Source of the DNA: JABIDZ01 sp964619405
GTDB taxonomy: Archaea; Iainarchaeota; Iainarchaeia; Iainarchaeales; JAAZKV01
Assembly: GCA_964619405.1 (NCBI GenBank)
Contig: CAZUCF010000009.1
Coordinates: forward strand, 1-40,028
DNA length: 40,028 nucleotides
Reading direction: 5' to 3'
Shown: piece by piece, positions 5,968 through 14,043 of the stretch
Layout: every line of letters starts with the position of its first letter
How positions within the stretch are numbered: position 1 is the stretch's first letter
Notes under the pieces: generated by a model
What the model saw: only the letters and a program-made list of their open reading frames with translations
Told to the model about the DNA's origin: nothing
Database searches by the model: none
Translations under genes and position numbers: made by a program

Positions 5968-8796
5968 TTATTTTTCAATTTCAATAAAAAATTCTCTTTC
6001 AACAAGCAATTGTTTTTTTTCAGAATTAATTTTCTTTAAAACAGTTGATGTTTTTTCTTCTATAATTTTTTTGTTTTTCTCTAAAAATTTTTCATCATTT
6101 GAATCAATTAACAAACTAATTTTTTGCCCTGTTTTCAAACCAGCTTTTTTTCTCGCATCCTGAATTTGTCTTAACAATTCGCTAATCTCCCATTCTTCCT
6201 TCATTTCTTTTGAAACATTTGTTTTCAAAAAAACTTTTCCACAACTAAACTCTTTTGAAACAAAATTATCATTTTCTTTAAAAGAATCCATAAAAGAAAC
6301 TTTTTTCACGTTCAACATTGTTCCTAAAACATTTTCAAAATTATTTATTTTTTCTTTTGACACAATAATTAATTCATCTAAAACCCATCTCAATCTTATT
6401 TTTTCTTGTGAACGAACTGCTAAACCAGTTCTAGCAATCTCTTCAACCAAAGAAAACTCTTTTTCCAAATCATTATTTGAAAAATTTGAAACATCTCTAA
6501 AATTTAGCACGTGAACAGAACTCTTGTTAAAAAAATTGTAATAATAATCAGCTGCGTGCGGAGCAACAGGCGCAATTAATCTTAACAAAGAATCAATTAC
6601 AATAGAAATTGTTTTCCCAACTTGTTCTGAACTAATTCTCTTTCTTATTAATTGTAAATAAGTTCTTGAAAAATCTTTGTCCACAAAATCCATTATTAAT
6701 GAAACAGATTTATAGAATTCATAATTATTATAAGCATTTAAAACATTTGAATAAAGGTTACCAATTCTTGAAAGAATCCAATTATCTTCAGGCAACAAAT
6801 CATTTAAATCATTATTTGAAAAATTAATTGAAGCATAAAGATTAACATAATTCAAAGAATTACTTAAAGTGTTAAAAAAATTTCTCATATCAGCAACGCC
6901 TTGCACATCAAATTTGAAATCAGAACCCTTGCTCTGTGACAACAAATAAGTCCTCAAATAATCCCTATTATATTTTTCAATCATATCATTTGGATTAACC
7001 GCATTACCTTTACTTTTAGACATTTTTTTGTGACCTAAATCACGAACCATTCCATGAACAGAAATTGCTTTGTAAGGAAGTTTGTCAAAACAAATTGTTG
7101 AAAGAATCATTTGAGAATTCCACCAACCCCTAACTTGTTCAGTCATCTCAATGTTTAAATCAGCTGGCCAAAATTCTTTAAACAAATCATTTCTTTTTGG
7201 AAAACCAAGGTTAGCCCAACTCGTTACTCCTGAATCAAACCAAACATCCAATACTTCTGGAACACGAGTCATTTCTTTTCCACACTTGCATTTCATTTTA
7301 ATTTTGTCAATAAAAGGCCTGTGTAATTCAACTTCTTTTTCTAAATTAGCTTCTTTTTTTAGTTCTTCTATTGAACCAATAACTTTTTTTTCACCACACT
7401 CACAAACCCAAATCGGTAATGGTGTTCCCCAGTATCTTGCTCTTGATACCGGCCAATCATTCAAATTTTCAATCCAATTTCGCATACGATCTTTCATCCA
7501 AATTGGAACCCAATTTACTTTTTCATTATCTTTTAACATTTGTTCTCTTATTTCTGAAACTTTTAAAAACCATTGTGGAACAGAAACCATTAATAATGCT
7601 GAATCACACCTCCAACAAAAAGGATAATCATGTGTGTAAGGGTGCTTGTAAGGAATCATCCCTCTTTCTTCTAATTCAGAAACTATTTCTTCATTTACTT
7701 CTTTTGCTTTTCTTCCAACATACTTTGAAACACTTTCATTAAATCTTCCATCTACGCCAACAGGACTAACAGCAGGCAAACCAGATTTTAATCCAGCTTC
7801 AAAATCTTCTTTTCCATGACCTGGCGCAGTGTGAACTAAACCAGAACCCTCTTCTAAATTAACATACCGATCATTTGTAACAACCCTAAACCCTTTTTCT
7901 TTTTCTTCATTAGTTGTTACTACTGGGTAAAGTGGCTCATATTTCATTCCTTCTAAATCTTTTCCAGTAACCGTTTTTTCTATTGTATAACCAGCTTCAA
8001 AAGTCTTCATTAACTCTTCAACTTTTTCTTTTGCAATAACCCATGTTTCACCATTACTCATTCTAACAAAAGAATATTCAAATTTAGGGTGAACCATTAC
8101 CCCAATATTACCTGGCAGAGTCCAAGGAGTTGTTGTCCAACCAAGCAAAAAAGTCTTTTCTTCATTAACAATTTTAAATTTAATAAAAATCGCTGTGTCA
8201 GTTGCTTTTTTATATTCTATTTCATTAAAAGCAACAGCTGTCGCACAATGCGGACAAATATGAACAGGATATTTTCCTAAATACAACAATTTTTTTTCAT
8301 CAGCTTTTTTAAAAGCAAACCAAATAGCCTCAATAAAATCATTTGACAAAGTCAAATAAGGATCAGAATAAGGCATCCAATCACCCAAATTATCAAACTC
8401 AACAGCCATTGTTTCAACAAATTCTGTTGCAAATTTTCTGCATTCCTTAACAAAATTTTCTATACCAAATTTTTCAATATCTTCTTTTGAATCAAAACCA
8501 AGTTTTTTCTCAACCTTGTTTTCAATTGGCAAACCATGCGTATCAAAACCAGGTCTGTCAAAAACTTTTTTGCCTTGCATTCGTTGACTCCTAATAGCAC
8601 AATCCTTCATTATTTTGTTCAAAGCAGTGCCCAAGTGAATGTGCCCAGTAGCATAAGGAGGGCCATCCATAAAATAAAAAGGTGTTTTTGATTTAGAATT
8701 TTTTTCAAAAACCTTTTCTTTTATCTTTTCTTTTTCCCAAAAAATTCTGATTTCTTCTTCAGACTCTTTTGAAAAAGGTTTTAATATTTCTTTCAT
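5968..8796 (-). CDS. ileS: isoleucyl-tRNA synthetase
   Basis: A class I synthetase of 942 residues that charges tRNA-Ile. The ATG at 8796 is chosen; an in-frame TTG lies four codons upstream. Seen: the HIGH-type motif HIHLG (~52-56), the DRPGFDTHGLPIE block (~80-92), the CP1 editing domain with GWTTTPWTLPGN (~219-230) and GSGLVHTAPGHGKEDFE (~317-333), DWPVSRARYWGTPLP (~447-461), KMSKS (~591-595), and a helical anticodon-binding region to the end. Cys pairs at HICPHC, CWRC, VCECG and CKCG suggest zinc knuckles. The C-terminus is shorter than in the ~1050-residue archaeal enzymes. The tRNA-Ile(UAU) gene lies 135 bp upstream on the same strand. Confidence 0.97.
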   Translation of the reverse strand: MKEILKPFSKESEEEIRIFWEKEKIKEKVFEKNSKSKTPFYFMDGPPYATGHIHLGTALNKIMKDCAIRSQRMQGKKVFDRPGFDTHGLPIENKVEKKLGFDSKEDIEKFGIENFVKECRKFATEFVETMAVEFDNLGDWMPYSDPYLTLSNDFIEAIWFAFKKADEKKLLYLGKYPVHICPHCATAVAFNEIEYKKATDTAIFIKFKIVNEEKTFLLGWTTTPWTLPGNIGVMVHPKFEYSFVRMSNGETWVIAKEKVEELMKTFEAGYTIEKTVTGKDLEGMKYEPLYPVVTTNEEKEKGFRVVTNDRYVNLEEGSGLVHTAPGHGKEDFEAGLKSGLPAVSPVGVDGRFNESVSKYVGRKAKEVNEEIVSELEERGMIPYKHPYTHDYPFCWRCDSALLMVSVPQWFLKVSEIREQMLKDNEKVNWVPIWMKDRMRNWIENLNDWPVSRARYWGTPLPIWVCECGEKKVIGSIEELKKEANLEKEVELHRPFIDKIKMKCKCGKEMTRVPEVLDVWFDSGVTSWANLGFPKRNDLFKEFWPADLNIEMTEQVRGWWNSQMILSTICFDKLPYKAISVHGMVRDLGHKKMSKSKGNAVNPNDMIEKYNRDYLRTYLLSQSKGSDFKFDVQGVADMRNFFNTLSNSLNYVNLYASINFSNNDLNDLLPEDNWILSRIGNLYSNVLNAYNNYEFYKSVSLIMDFVDKDFSRTYLQLIRKRISSEQVGKTISIVIDSLLRLIAPVAPHAADYYYNFFNKSSVHVLNFRDVSNFSNNDLEKEFSLVEEIARTGLAVRSQEKIRLRWVLDELIIVSKEKINNFENVLGTMLNVKKVSFMDSFKENDNFVSKEFSCGKVFLKTNVSKEMKEEWEISELLRQIQDARKKAGLKTGQKISLLIDSNDEKFLEKNKKIIEEKTSTVLKKINSEKKQLLVEREFFIEIEK

Positions 8797-8931
8797 AACA
8801 ATCAACAATATTATTCTAACAATAATAATTATACTGAATTCCTTAAATTATAATAAAATCATAACTTTTAATTTTTAAAAAAATTATTTTATTTTTATCA
8901 CTAAAACAATTTTATTAATATTAATTTATAG

Positions 8932-9003
8932 TGGGCACTGGCGGATTCGAACCGCCGACCGATAGTGTATAAGACTATTGCTCCACCACTAAGCTAAGCG
9001 CCC
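8932..9003 (-). tRNA. trnI(uau): tRNA-Ile(UAU)
   Basis: A full cloverleaf on the minus strand, 72 nt. Acceptor stem GGGCGCT/AGTGCCC (one G-U), D-arm, anticodon stem ATAGT/ACTAT, 7-nt loop CTTATAC giving anticodon TAT at 34-36, 5-nt variable loop, T-stem GGCGG/CCGCC with TTCGAAT loop, discriminator A73. CCA is not encoded. There is no intron. The UAU anticodon reads AUA. Most archaea instead use a CAU anticodon modified to agmatidine. A TATA-like stretch lies near 9013-9023. Confidence 0.95.
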
Positions 9004-9107
9004 ATTACCCAATATTTTATAAAGAAATTTAGAAAAAGAAGAATTTAAAAGTAATACCTTTTGCAATTAAATTCAATTATAATAAATAAAGTAAAAAAAA
9101 GTATTTT

Positions 9108-9749
9108 TTATTTTTTACCAGTTTTCTTGAACTCTTTTATGATACCTTTTGCCTCATCTTTTAATGCTAAACCAAAACCAATTCCAATCATTATGCTTGT
9201 AGCTAAAACGAAACCAGTTAAAGATATTAGGAAAGCAAATTCTAACAACATTGTTGGCAAACCAAGAATATTTATTGCCATTACAACTGCAATATAAACA
9301 ATCATTAATTCTAAAATCAAACCAAAAATTTTTTTTAGCGAATGAGTAGTTGTCTCAATAGCATTTCTAACAAACCTACCAATAATCATCCCAGCTATTA
9401 CAACACCTATTGCCACAATTAATAATAAAGCGTATTGAATCCAAAAACCAAGCACATCATTCAATGTAACCAAATTAACTAGTTCAACAGCTTGTTTCAA
9501 AAAAATAAAGAAAATATACCATTTTGCAATCGTTCCAATAACCTCTGAAAAACTTTTGTTACCAATTGCTGCTAAAAGACTTTGTTGTTCAAACCACTCA
9601 TCAACACCCATACTACCAAGCAATTTTGAAATAAATATTTTTGCAAGCAATCCAAGCAAATAACCAGCGACAATAAAAACTATTGCAAGCAATAATACTG
9701 GCACGAGCGCAATAAAAGAAACACTCAAAGAATTAATTATATCAATCAT
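9108..9749 (-). CDS. small mechanosensitive-channel-like membrane protein
   Basis: A 213-residue protein with about five hydrophobic segments (roughly 10-38, 60-90, 95-125, 138-160, 165-192). The last contains a glycine/alanine pattern ending in GFGLALKDEAK, the signature of conserved TM-helix (CmpX/PF05552-type) relatives of MscS. The soluble beta domain of full MscS channels is absent. A TATA box (TTTAAATATA, ~9764-9774) lies just above the ATG, so the message is probably almost leaderless. It is likely an osmotic-stress or membrane-organising protein, but activity is unproven. Confidence 0.7.
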   Translation of the reverse strand: MIDIINSLSVSFIALVPVLLLAIVFIVAGYLLGLLAKIFISKLLGSMGVDEWFEQQSLLAAIGNKSFSEVIGTIAKWYIFFIFLKQAVELVNLVTLNDVLGFWIQYALLLIVAIGVVIAGMIIGRFVRNAIETTTHSLKKIFGLILELMIVYIAVVMAINILGLPTMLLEFAFLISLTGFVLATSIMIGIGFGLALKDEAKGIIKEFKKTGKK

Positions 9750-10032
9750 AACAATAAAGTAAATATATTTAAACTATTTAAATATTTCTCTGCGAAGAAA
9801 ATAATAATTTAATCAAAAAAATTAATATTAAAAAAATAATTCAAAAAAACAAAAAAATAAACAAAAAAAATAATTCAAAAAACAAAACAAAAAAATAAAT
9901 AAAAAATACAAAAAAGTAATTCAAAAAAATAATAAAAGTTAAATTAATAATTCTAAAAAATATTTGGTTAATTTAATTCATTTTAGAATTTAGTATTTTA
10001 ATTAATAATTTTTTTAAAATCAGAAATTAAAT
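9750..10032. other. A/T-rich spacer without a gene
   Basis: Apart from the promoter of the membrane protein near 9764-9774, this stretch is dominated by degenerate runs of AAAAAACAAAAAAATAA and AATTCAAAAAA. I see no coding region or RNA in it. Confidence 0.7.
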
Positions 10033-10575
10033 TTAAATATTAATTATTTTTTCTACTTCGTTTATTGCTGTTTTCAAAACATCATTAATTATAACAAAAT
10101 TAAATTCTTTTTCTCTTTTCAACTCGTCTTGTATTTCACCAATTCTTTTTTTTATTAATTCTTTCTCATCCCCTCTTTTTTTTAAACGATTTTCTAATTC
10201 TTTCACTGAAGGAGCTTTAACAAAAATAAGGATAGCATTAGGAAAAACTTTTTTTAATGTTAAAGCACCTTTTGTTTCAACAACAAACAAAACATTTTTT
10301 TTGTTAGAAAGAATTTTTTCAACATCTTTTTTTCTTGAACCATAATAATTACCAGAATATTTTTCATACTCAGCCATCAAACCGTTTTCAATATTTTTCT
10401 CAAACTCTTTTTTTGACAAGAAAAAATAATCTTTACCATTTTTTTCTCCTTTCCTTGGTTTTCTTGTAGTACAAGTAACAACTTTTTCTAAATTCTTGTT
10501 TTGTTTTAACAACGCGTAAGCAATAGTAGTTTTCCCCGAACCAGAATGACCTGAAACAACAATTATTTTTGACAT
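10033..10575 (-). CDS. gmk: guanylate kinase
   Basis: A 180-residue protein of the Gmk fold. P-loop GHSGSGKT at residues 9-16, then the GMP-binding block TCTTRKPRKGEKNGKDYFF (~34-52), the YGSRKKDVE motif (~77-85), and a lid with RLKKRGDEKELIKKR (~129-143). It phosphorylates GMP to GDP in the cytoplasm. Length and motifs match bacterial and eukaryotic guanylate kinases. Many cultured archaea lack this family, so acquisition by transfer is plausible, although codon use looks like that of its neighbours. ATG at 10573-10575. Confidence 0.93.
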   Translation of the reverse strand: MSKIIVVSGHSGSGKTTIAYALLKQNKNLEKVVTCTTRKPRKGEKNGKDYFFLSKKEFEKNIENGLMAEYEKYSGNYYGSRKKDVEKILSNKKNVLFVVETKGALTLKKVFPNAILIFVKAPSVKELENRLKKRGDEKELIKKRIGEIQDELKREKEFNFVIINDVLKTAINEVEKIINI

Positions 10576-10767
10576 GAAATAATTATGTTAAAAGAGAATA
10601 AAAAGTTATCAATTAATTGCTAACAAAAAATAAACAATATTAACAAACAAAAACAATATTTCGCAAACAAAAACAATACTTCAAAAATTAAAAAAAATTT
10701 AAAAACAAAAAAATGATTCAGACTTTTATTAAAAAAAATTAAAAAAAAGAAATGAATAAAAATTTAT

Positions 10768-10794
10768 AAGACATTTAATTAAATTAAATGTCTT
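10768..10794 (-). terminator. long inverted repeat after the thermosome gene
   Basis: Two perfect 12-bp arms (AAGACATTTAAT/ATTAAATGTCTT) with a 3-nt loop lie 34 bp beyond the thermosome stop codon. On the minus strand they run into an AT-rich tail with T-runs, so this looks like its terminator. The same arrangement of a perfect hairpin followed by a conserved GC-rich block recurs at 13206-13260. The rest of 10576-10767 is AT-rich spacer with no gene seen. Confidence 0.6.
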
Positions 10795-10805
10795 GATGTT
10801 TTCCA

Positions 10806-10829
10806 GCGCTGCCTGACGGAACGGGTATT
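10806..10829 (+). repeat. GC-rich 24-bp element, copy A
   Basis: This block starts GCGCTGCCTGACGGAACGGG and overlaps the last codons of the thermosome gene. It matches the block at 13237-13260 at about 20 of 24 positions (common form GCGCYGCCTGACGRAACGGG followed by YRTT). Both copies are preceded by a perfect inverted repeat 11-12 nt away. It stands out as GC-rich in an AT-rich genome. Confidence 0.65.
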
Positions 10830-12462
10830 ACATTCCCATTCCACTCATATCCATTCCATTAGGAGGCATTTGGCCTGCGTGTGATTTGCTTGAGCCTAAT
10901 ATTATGTCGTCTATTCTTAGAATCATTTCTGCTACTTCTGAAGCAGAGTTAATTGCTTGTATTTTTACTTGTAATGGTTCTAACACTCTAGAATTTTTCA
11001 TGTCAGTTATTTTTCCATTGTAAACATTTACTCCAAAGTATTTACCATCTTTTTTAGAGTGCTTGCTTCTCAAATCAACAAGAGCGTCTATTGGATCCAA
11101 GCCAGCTGTTTCTGCTAGTGTTCTTGGAATTATTTCTAATGCTTCAGCAAAAGCTTCTATTGCTAATTGCTCTCTCCCACCAATAGTTTTTGCGTAGTCT
11201 CTTAGTTTTACTGCAACACTCATCTCGCACGATCCTGCACCAACAAGAATTTTTCCTGTTTTGATTGAAGAACTAACTGCTCCAATTGAATCAACTAATG
11301 CTCTTTCTGCTTCGTCAACAATGTGCTCTGTTCCACCCCTTATAAGAATTGAAACACTTTTTGGGTTCTTGCATTCTTCAACGAAAACCATTGCGTCACC
11401 AGAAACTTTTTTTTCAAAAACTTTTCCAGCAAAACCCAAATCCTTTGATGACAATTCTTTTATTGTTGTAACAATTGTTGCTCCAGTTGCTCTTGCAAGA
11501 GCATCCATGTCAGATTTTTTTACTCTTCTCACAGCAATAATTTTTTCTTTTGCTAAATAGTGTTGTGCTAAATCATCAATACCTTTTTGTGTTATTACTA
11601 CGCTTGCACCAGAATTTTTTATCTTGTTAACCATTTCAATTAATTGTTTTTCTTCTTGGTCAATAAATGCTTGTAATTCATCAGGAGTAGATATTTGTAT
11701 TTTTGTATCATTCTCAGGTTCTTTTATTTCTAATGCTAAATCAAGCAAAGCTATTTTTGCGTTAACAATATTTTTTGGCATCCCAGAGTGAACTATTTCT
11801 TTGTCAATAACTATTCCTGAAATTAGTTGAGTGTCTTTTAAAGAACCACCCGTTTTCTTTTCCAATTTTATATTATCTTGATTAACAATTAATTTGTTTT
11901 CCTCGTTGTCAACAACATTTGTAATTGCTTTTACAACTATGTCAGACAATTCTTCAGCACTCTCAGCTGCTTTCCCAGTCATTGAAGTGTAAGCAATTGT
12001 TTTCAAATTTTTTTTGTCTTTAAAATCAATTGGTTCGGCAACATCCTCATAAAATTGTTTAGCTTTTTCTGCTGCTAGCCTATAACCCTTAACAATCAAG
12101 CTAGGATGAATTGAGTCTTCTAGTAATTTCTCTGCTTTCTCCATTAATGTTCCTGCGATAACAACTGCAGTAGTTGTACCATCACCAACTTCCTTGTCCT
12201 GTGTTTTTGCAACATCAACCATCATTTTTCCAATAGGGTGTTCAATCGCCATTTCTGATAGGATTGTTGCACCATCATTAGAAATTATTACGTCTCCCAA
12301 ATCATCAACAATCATTTTGTCCATTCCCTTAGGACCAAGAGTTGACTTTACTGCTTGAGCCACTGCTCTCGCAACCAAAATATTTACTCTTTGAGCATCC
12401 CTGCCCCTAGTTCTCTTTGTTCCCTCACTCATAAACGCATTATCTTGTTGTTGTTCAACCAT
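10828..12462 (-). CDS. ths: thermosome (group II chaperonin) subunit
   Basis: A 544-residue chaperonin subunit that builds the ATP-driven cytosolic protein-folding cage. Seen: LGPKGMDKMIVDDLGDV and NDGATIL near the N-terminus, the GDGTTT ATPase motif (about residue 92), the ISGIVIDKE apical-domain region, the C-terminal GGREQLAIEAFAEAL and GLDPIDAL blocks, and a Gly/Met-rich tail ending MSGMGM typical of archaeal CCT homologs. The ATG at 12462 is preferred over an upstream in-frame GTG because GGAGTG lies upstream at Shine-Dalgarno distance. It appears monocistronic, with an inverted-repeat terminator. Confidence 0.97.
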   Translation of the reverse strand: MVEQQQDNAFMSEGTKRTRGRDAQRVNILVARAVAQAVKSTLGPKGMDKMIVDDLGDVIISNDGATILSEMAIEHPIGKMMVDVAKTQDKEVGDGTTTAVVIAGTLMEKAEKLLEDSIHPSLIVKGYRLAAEKAKQFYEDVAEPIDFKDKKNLKTIAYTSMTGKAAESAEELSDIVVKAITNVVDNEENKLIVNQDNIKLEKKTGGSLKDTQLISGIVIDKEIVHSGMPKNIVNAKIALLDLALEIKEPENDTKIQISTPDELQAFIDQEEKQLIEMVNKIKNSGASVVITQKGIDDLAQHYLAKEKIIAVRRVKKSDMDALARATGATIVTTIKELSSKDLGFAGKVFEKKVSGDAMVFVEECKNPKSVSILIRGGTEHIVDEAERALVDSIGAVSSSIKTGKILVGAGSCEMSVAVKLRDYAKTIGGREQLAIEAFAEALEIIPRTLAETAGLDPIDALVDLRSKHSKKDGKYFGVNVYNGKITDMKNSRVLEPLQVKIQAINSASEVAEMILRIDDIILGSSKSHAGQMPPNGMDMSGMGM

Positions 12463-12623
12463 ACCAATCACTCCATTAACATTATTAAAATAAGTAATAA
12501 TAATGAATTTATTCCAAAAAAAAGAATATAAATCTTATTGTGTAAACAAAAAAACAAAAAAAAAGATATTGTGTTAAAAAAACTATACAAAACTAATTTA
12601 ATCCCAAAAAACATTAATTGTTA

Positions 12624-13232
12624 ATGAATTATAATAAAATTAAAAAAATTGCTAAGGGTTGGTCATCATACATTTGGAAAATAAAATGTATTAGTGGAAA
12701 AAACAAGGGAAAAATATTTGTTTTAAAAGAAGTTAGAGAAAAGAGTAATAGAAGAAACCTTGCTGAGAGAGAAGGAGTAATGCTTGCAAAAGCAAATAGT
12801 GTTGGTGTTGGCCCAAAATTAATTGAAACTAATTTTAAAAAAAATTTTGTTGTAATGGAGTTTGTTAAAGGAGAAAAGTTTTTGGATTTTGTTTTAAGTA
12901 AAGAATTTGATAGTACAAGCAAAAAAGTTTTTTGTGATTTTGTTAAAGAATTGTATTGGCAGTGCATGTTGTTAGACAAAATTGGTTTAACTCATTCACA
13001 ATTACAAGTTGGAAAAAATATTCTTGTAAAAAAACAAGGTGAAAAATTATTACCAATAATAATTGATTTTGAAAAATCTTCTATTAGGAATGATGGTAAA
13101 GAAAAAAATGTTGGGCAAATAGAATCTTTTTTGTTTTATAACCCAAATGGTTTTGTTGCAAAAAAAGTTAGGGAAAAATTAAATTTAAAATTAAACCCCA
13201 CTACAGAGCCATTAAAAATGGCTCATGAGTAA
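12624..13232 (+). CDS. COG2112-like protein kinase with altered C-terminus
   Basis: A 202-residue protein-kinase-like fold related to the RIO/Bud32/COG2112 group. Seen: a nucleotide-loop region around KGWSSYIW, the VLKE lysine (residue ~35), a hinge near VVMEFVKGE, a catalytic loop HSQLQVGKN (~124-132), and IDFEKSS (~147-153) in place of DFG. The usual catalytic Asp of HxD is Gln here, as in the HGQL form I associate with COG2112, so activity is uncertain. The start is ATG 12624; an in-frame TTG lies at 12618. The C-terminal ~16 residues are encoded by inserted DNA. The older ending (VAKKVREKLDLEF) is still readable just downstream. Confidence 0.8.
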   Translation: MNYNKIKKIAKGWSSYIWKIKCISGKNKGKIFVLKEVREKSNRRNLAEREGVMLAKANSVGVGPKLIETNFKKNFVVMEFVKGEKFLDFVLSKEFDSTSKKVFCDFVKELYWQCMLLDKIGLTHSQLQVGKNILVKKQGEKLLPIIIDFEKSSIRNDGKEKNVGQIESFLFYNPNGFVAKKVREKLNLKLNPTTEPLKMAHE

Positions 13233-13296
13233 ATCGGCGCCGCCTGACGAAACGGGCGTTGCAAAAAAAGTTAGGGAAAAATTGGATTTAGAATTT
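13155..13296 (+). repeat. direct repeat flanking an insertion at the kinase 3' end
   Basis: The segment from 13155 (26 bp identical, about 36 of 39 overall) recurs from 13258, a period of 103 bp. Both copies encode VAKKVREKL. The second continues to DLEF and a stop, apparently the original gene end. The first runs into new sequence and stops at 13232. All three mismatches are A/G differences. Confidence 0.85.
13206..13260 (+). repeat. hairpin plus GC-rich element, copy B
   Basis: A perfect 8-bp hairpin (GAGCCATT-AAA-AATGGCTC, 13206-13224) is followed after 12 nt by GCGCCGCCTGACGAAACGGG at 13237-13256. This is the counterpart of the element after the thermosome gene. Here it lies within the segment inserted at the kinase 3' end. 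Confidence 0.65.
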
Positions 13297-13299
13297 TAA

Positions 13300-13677
13300 T
13301 TATTTTACAAACTCAACGTTTGGGATATTTTCAAATTGTTTATCTCCTGTCAAAAATTTTATTCCCAAATCAAGTGAAAGTTGATAACCAATAGTATCAA
13401 CATATGAAAGCTTTTGTTTTTTATGTTTAAATCTAAAAAGCATTGCTTTTTTTAGAGTTGAATCATCTATTTCAACACACTTATCAATTAAAAATGCAAA
13501 ATAACGATCGGCGAGTCCAATGTTAGATTCCAAGAGAGTTGAATAATATAATTCCATTAAGTTTAGCTTTGTGACTAGTATGTTATTATTTTTGAAGTAT
13601 TTTTGATATTTTTTATTACCATGAAAAAATTCAACTAGCGCATAAGAATCTGCAAAAAAGGTTTTCAATAATCCCAC
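13300..13677 (-). CDS. vapC: PIN-domain toxin (VapC family)
   Basis: A 125-residue PIN-domain ribonuclease. The acidic residues that bind metal are in place: Asp10 (FFADSYALVEF), Glu42 (NLMELYYS), Asp94 (SYVDTIGYQLS) and Asp112 (LTGDKQF). Such toxins cleave RNA and are held inactive by the antitoxin encoded just upstream. The GTG start at 13677 overlaps the end of the antitoxin gene by 13 bp, the usual antitoxin-first coupled layout. Confidence 0.9.
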   Translation of the reverse strand: MGLLKTFFADSYALVEFFHGNKKYQKYFKNNNILVTKLNLMELYYSTLLESNIGLADRYFAFLIDKCVEIDDSTLKKAMLFRFKHKKQKLSYVDTIGYQLSLDLGIKFLTGDKQFENIPNVEFVK

Positions 13678-13880
13678 CCTTCTCGCATTTCATCTTTTAT
13701 TTGTTGAGCAGTTTTATTTGTTTTGAATGTATTAAAAAGACTATCCCAAGTATCAACTTTTTTTAATTCTATAATTAATTTGTCATTTGGATTTAATTTA
13801 TTTTTTTCAACTAATTCATTAGGTAAAGTAACACCCAAACTATTCCCCCATTTTCTAATTATAACAACAGCTTCACTCAA
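13665..13880 (-). CDS. vapB: AbrB/SpoVT-like antitoxin (VapB family)
   Basis: A 71-residue protein with the swapped-hairpin DNA-binding domain: VIIRKWGNSLGVTLPNELVEK at the N-terminus, then NDKLIIELKK. The C-terminal ~25 residues, with WDSLFN and DEMREGWDY, would wrap the toxin. The start is a TTG at 13880 with AGTGGT about 7 nt upstream. A TATA-like AT stretch (~13911-13920) sits at promoter distance. Such antitoxins repress their own promoter. No clear operator palindrome is visible. Confidence 0.88.
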   Translation of the reverse strand: MSEAVVIIRKWGNSLGVTLPNELVEKNKLNPNDKLIIELKKVDTWDSLFNTFKTNKTAQQIKDEMREGWDY

Positions 13881-14043
13881 TTATACCACTAATATAATTA
13901 TATTTTTAGTTATATTTAAACTTTTCTTAAGCGTTATGCCTAACACGGATTAAAAAAACAAAAAAAAGTAGAACATTAAATACATAAACAATAATTGAAA
14001 ATAATGTTCAAGCAAAATTATTTTACAAAATTAATGAAATTAA

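Noticed and set aside
7151..7742. Open frames on the plus strand inside ileS
   Set aside because: They lie entirely within a well-conserved IleRS coding region and have no recognisable product.
13926..13945. GCGTTATGCCTAACACGG resembling part of an integron attC site
   Set aside because: Only a 4-bp inverted repeat (GTTA/TAAC) is present. There is no second arm, cassette array or integrase gene in the window.
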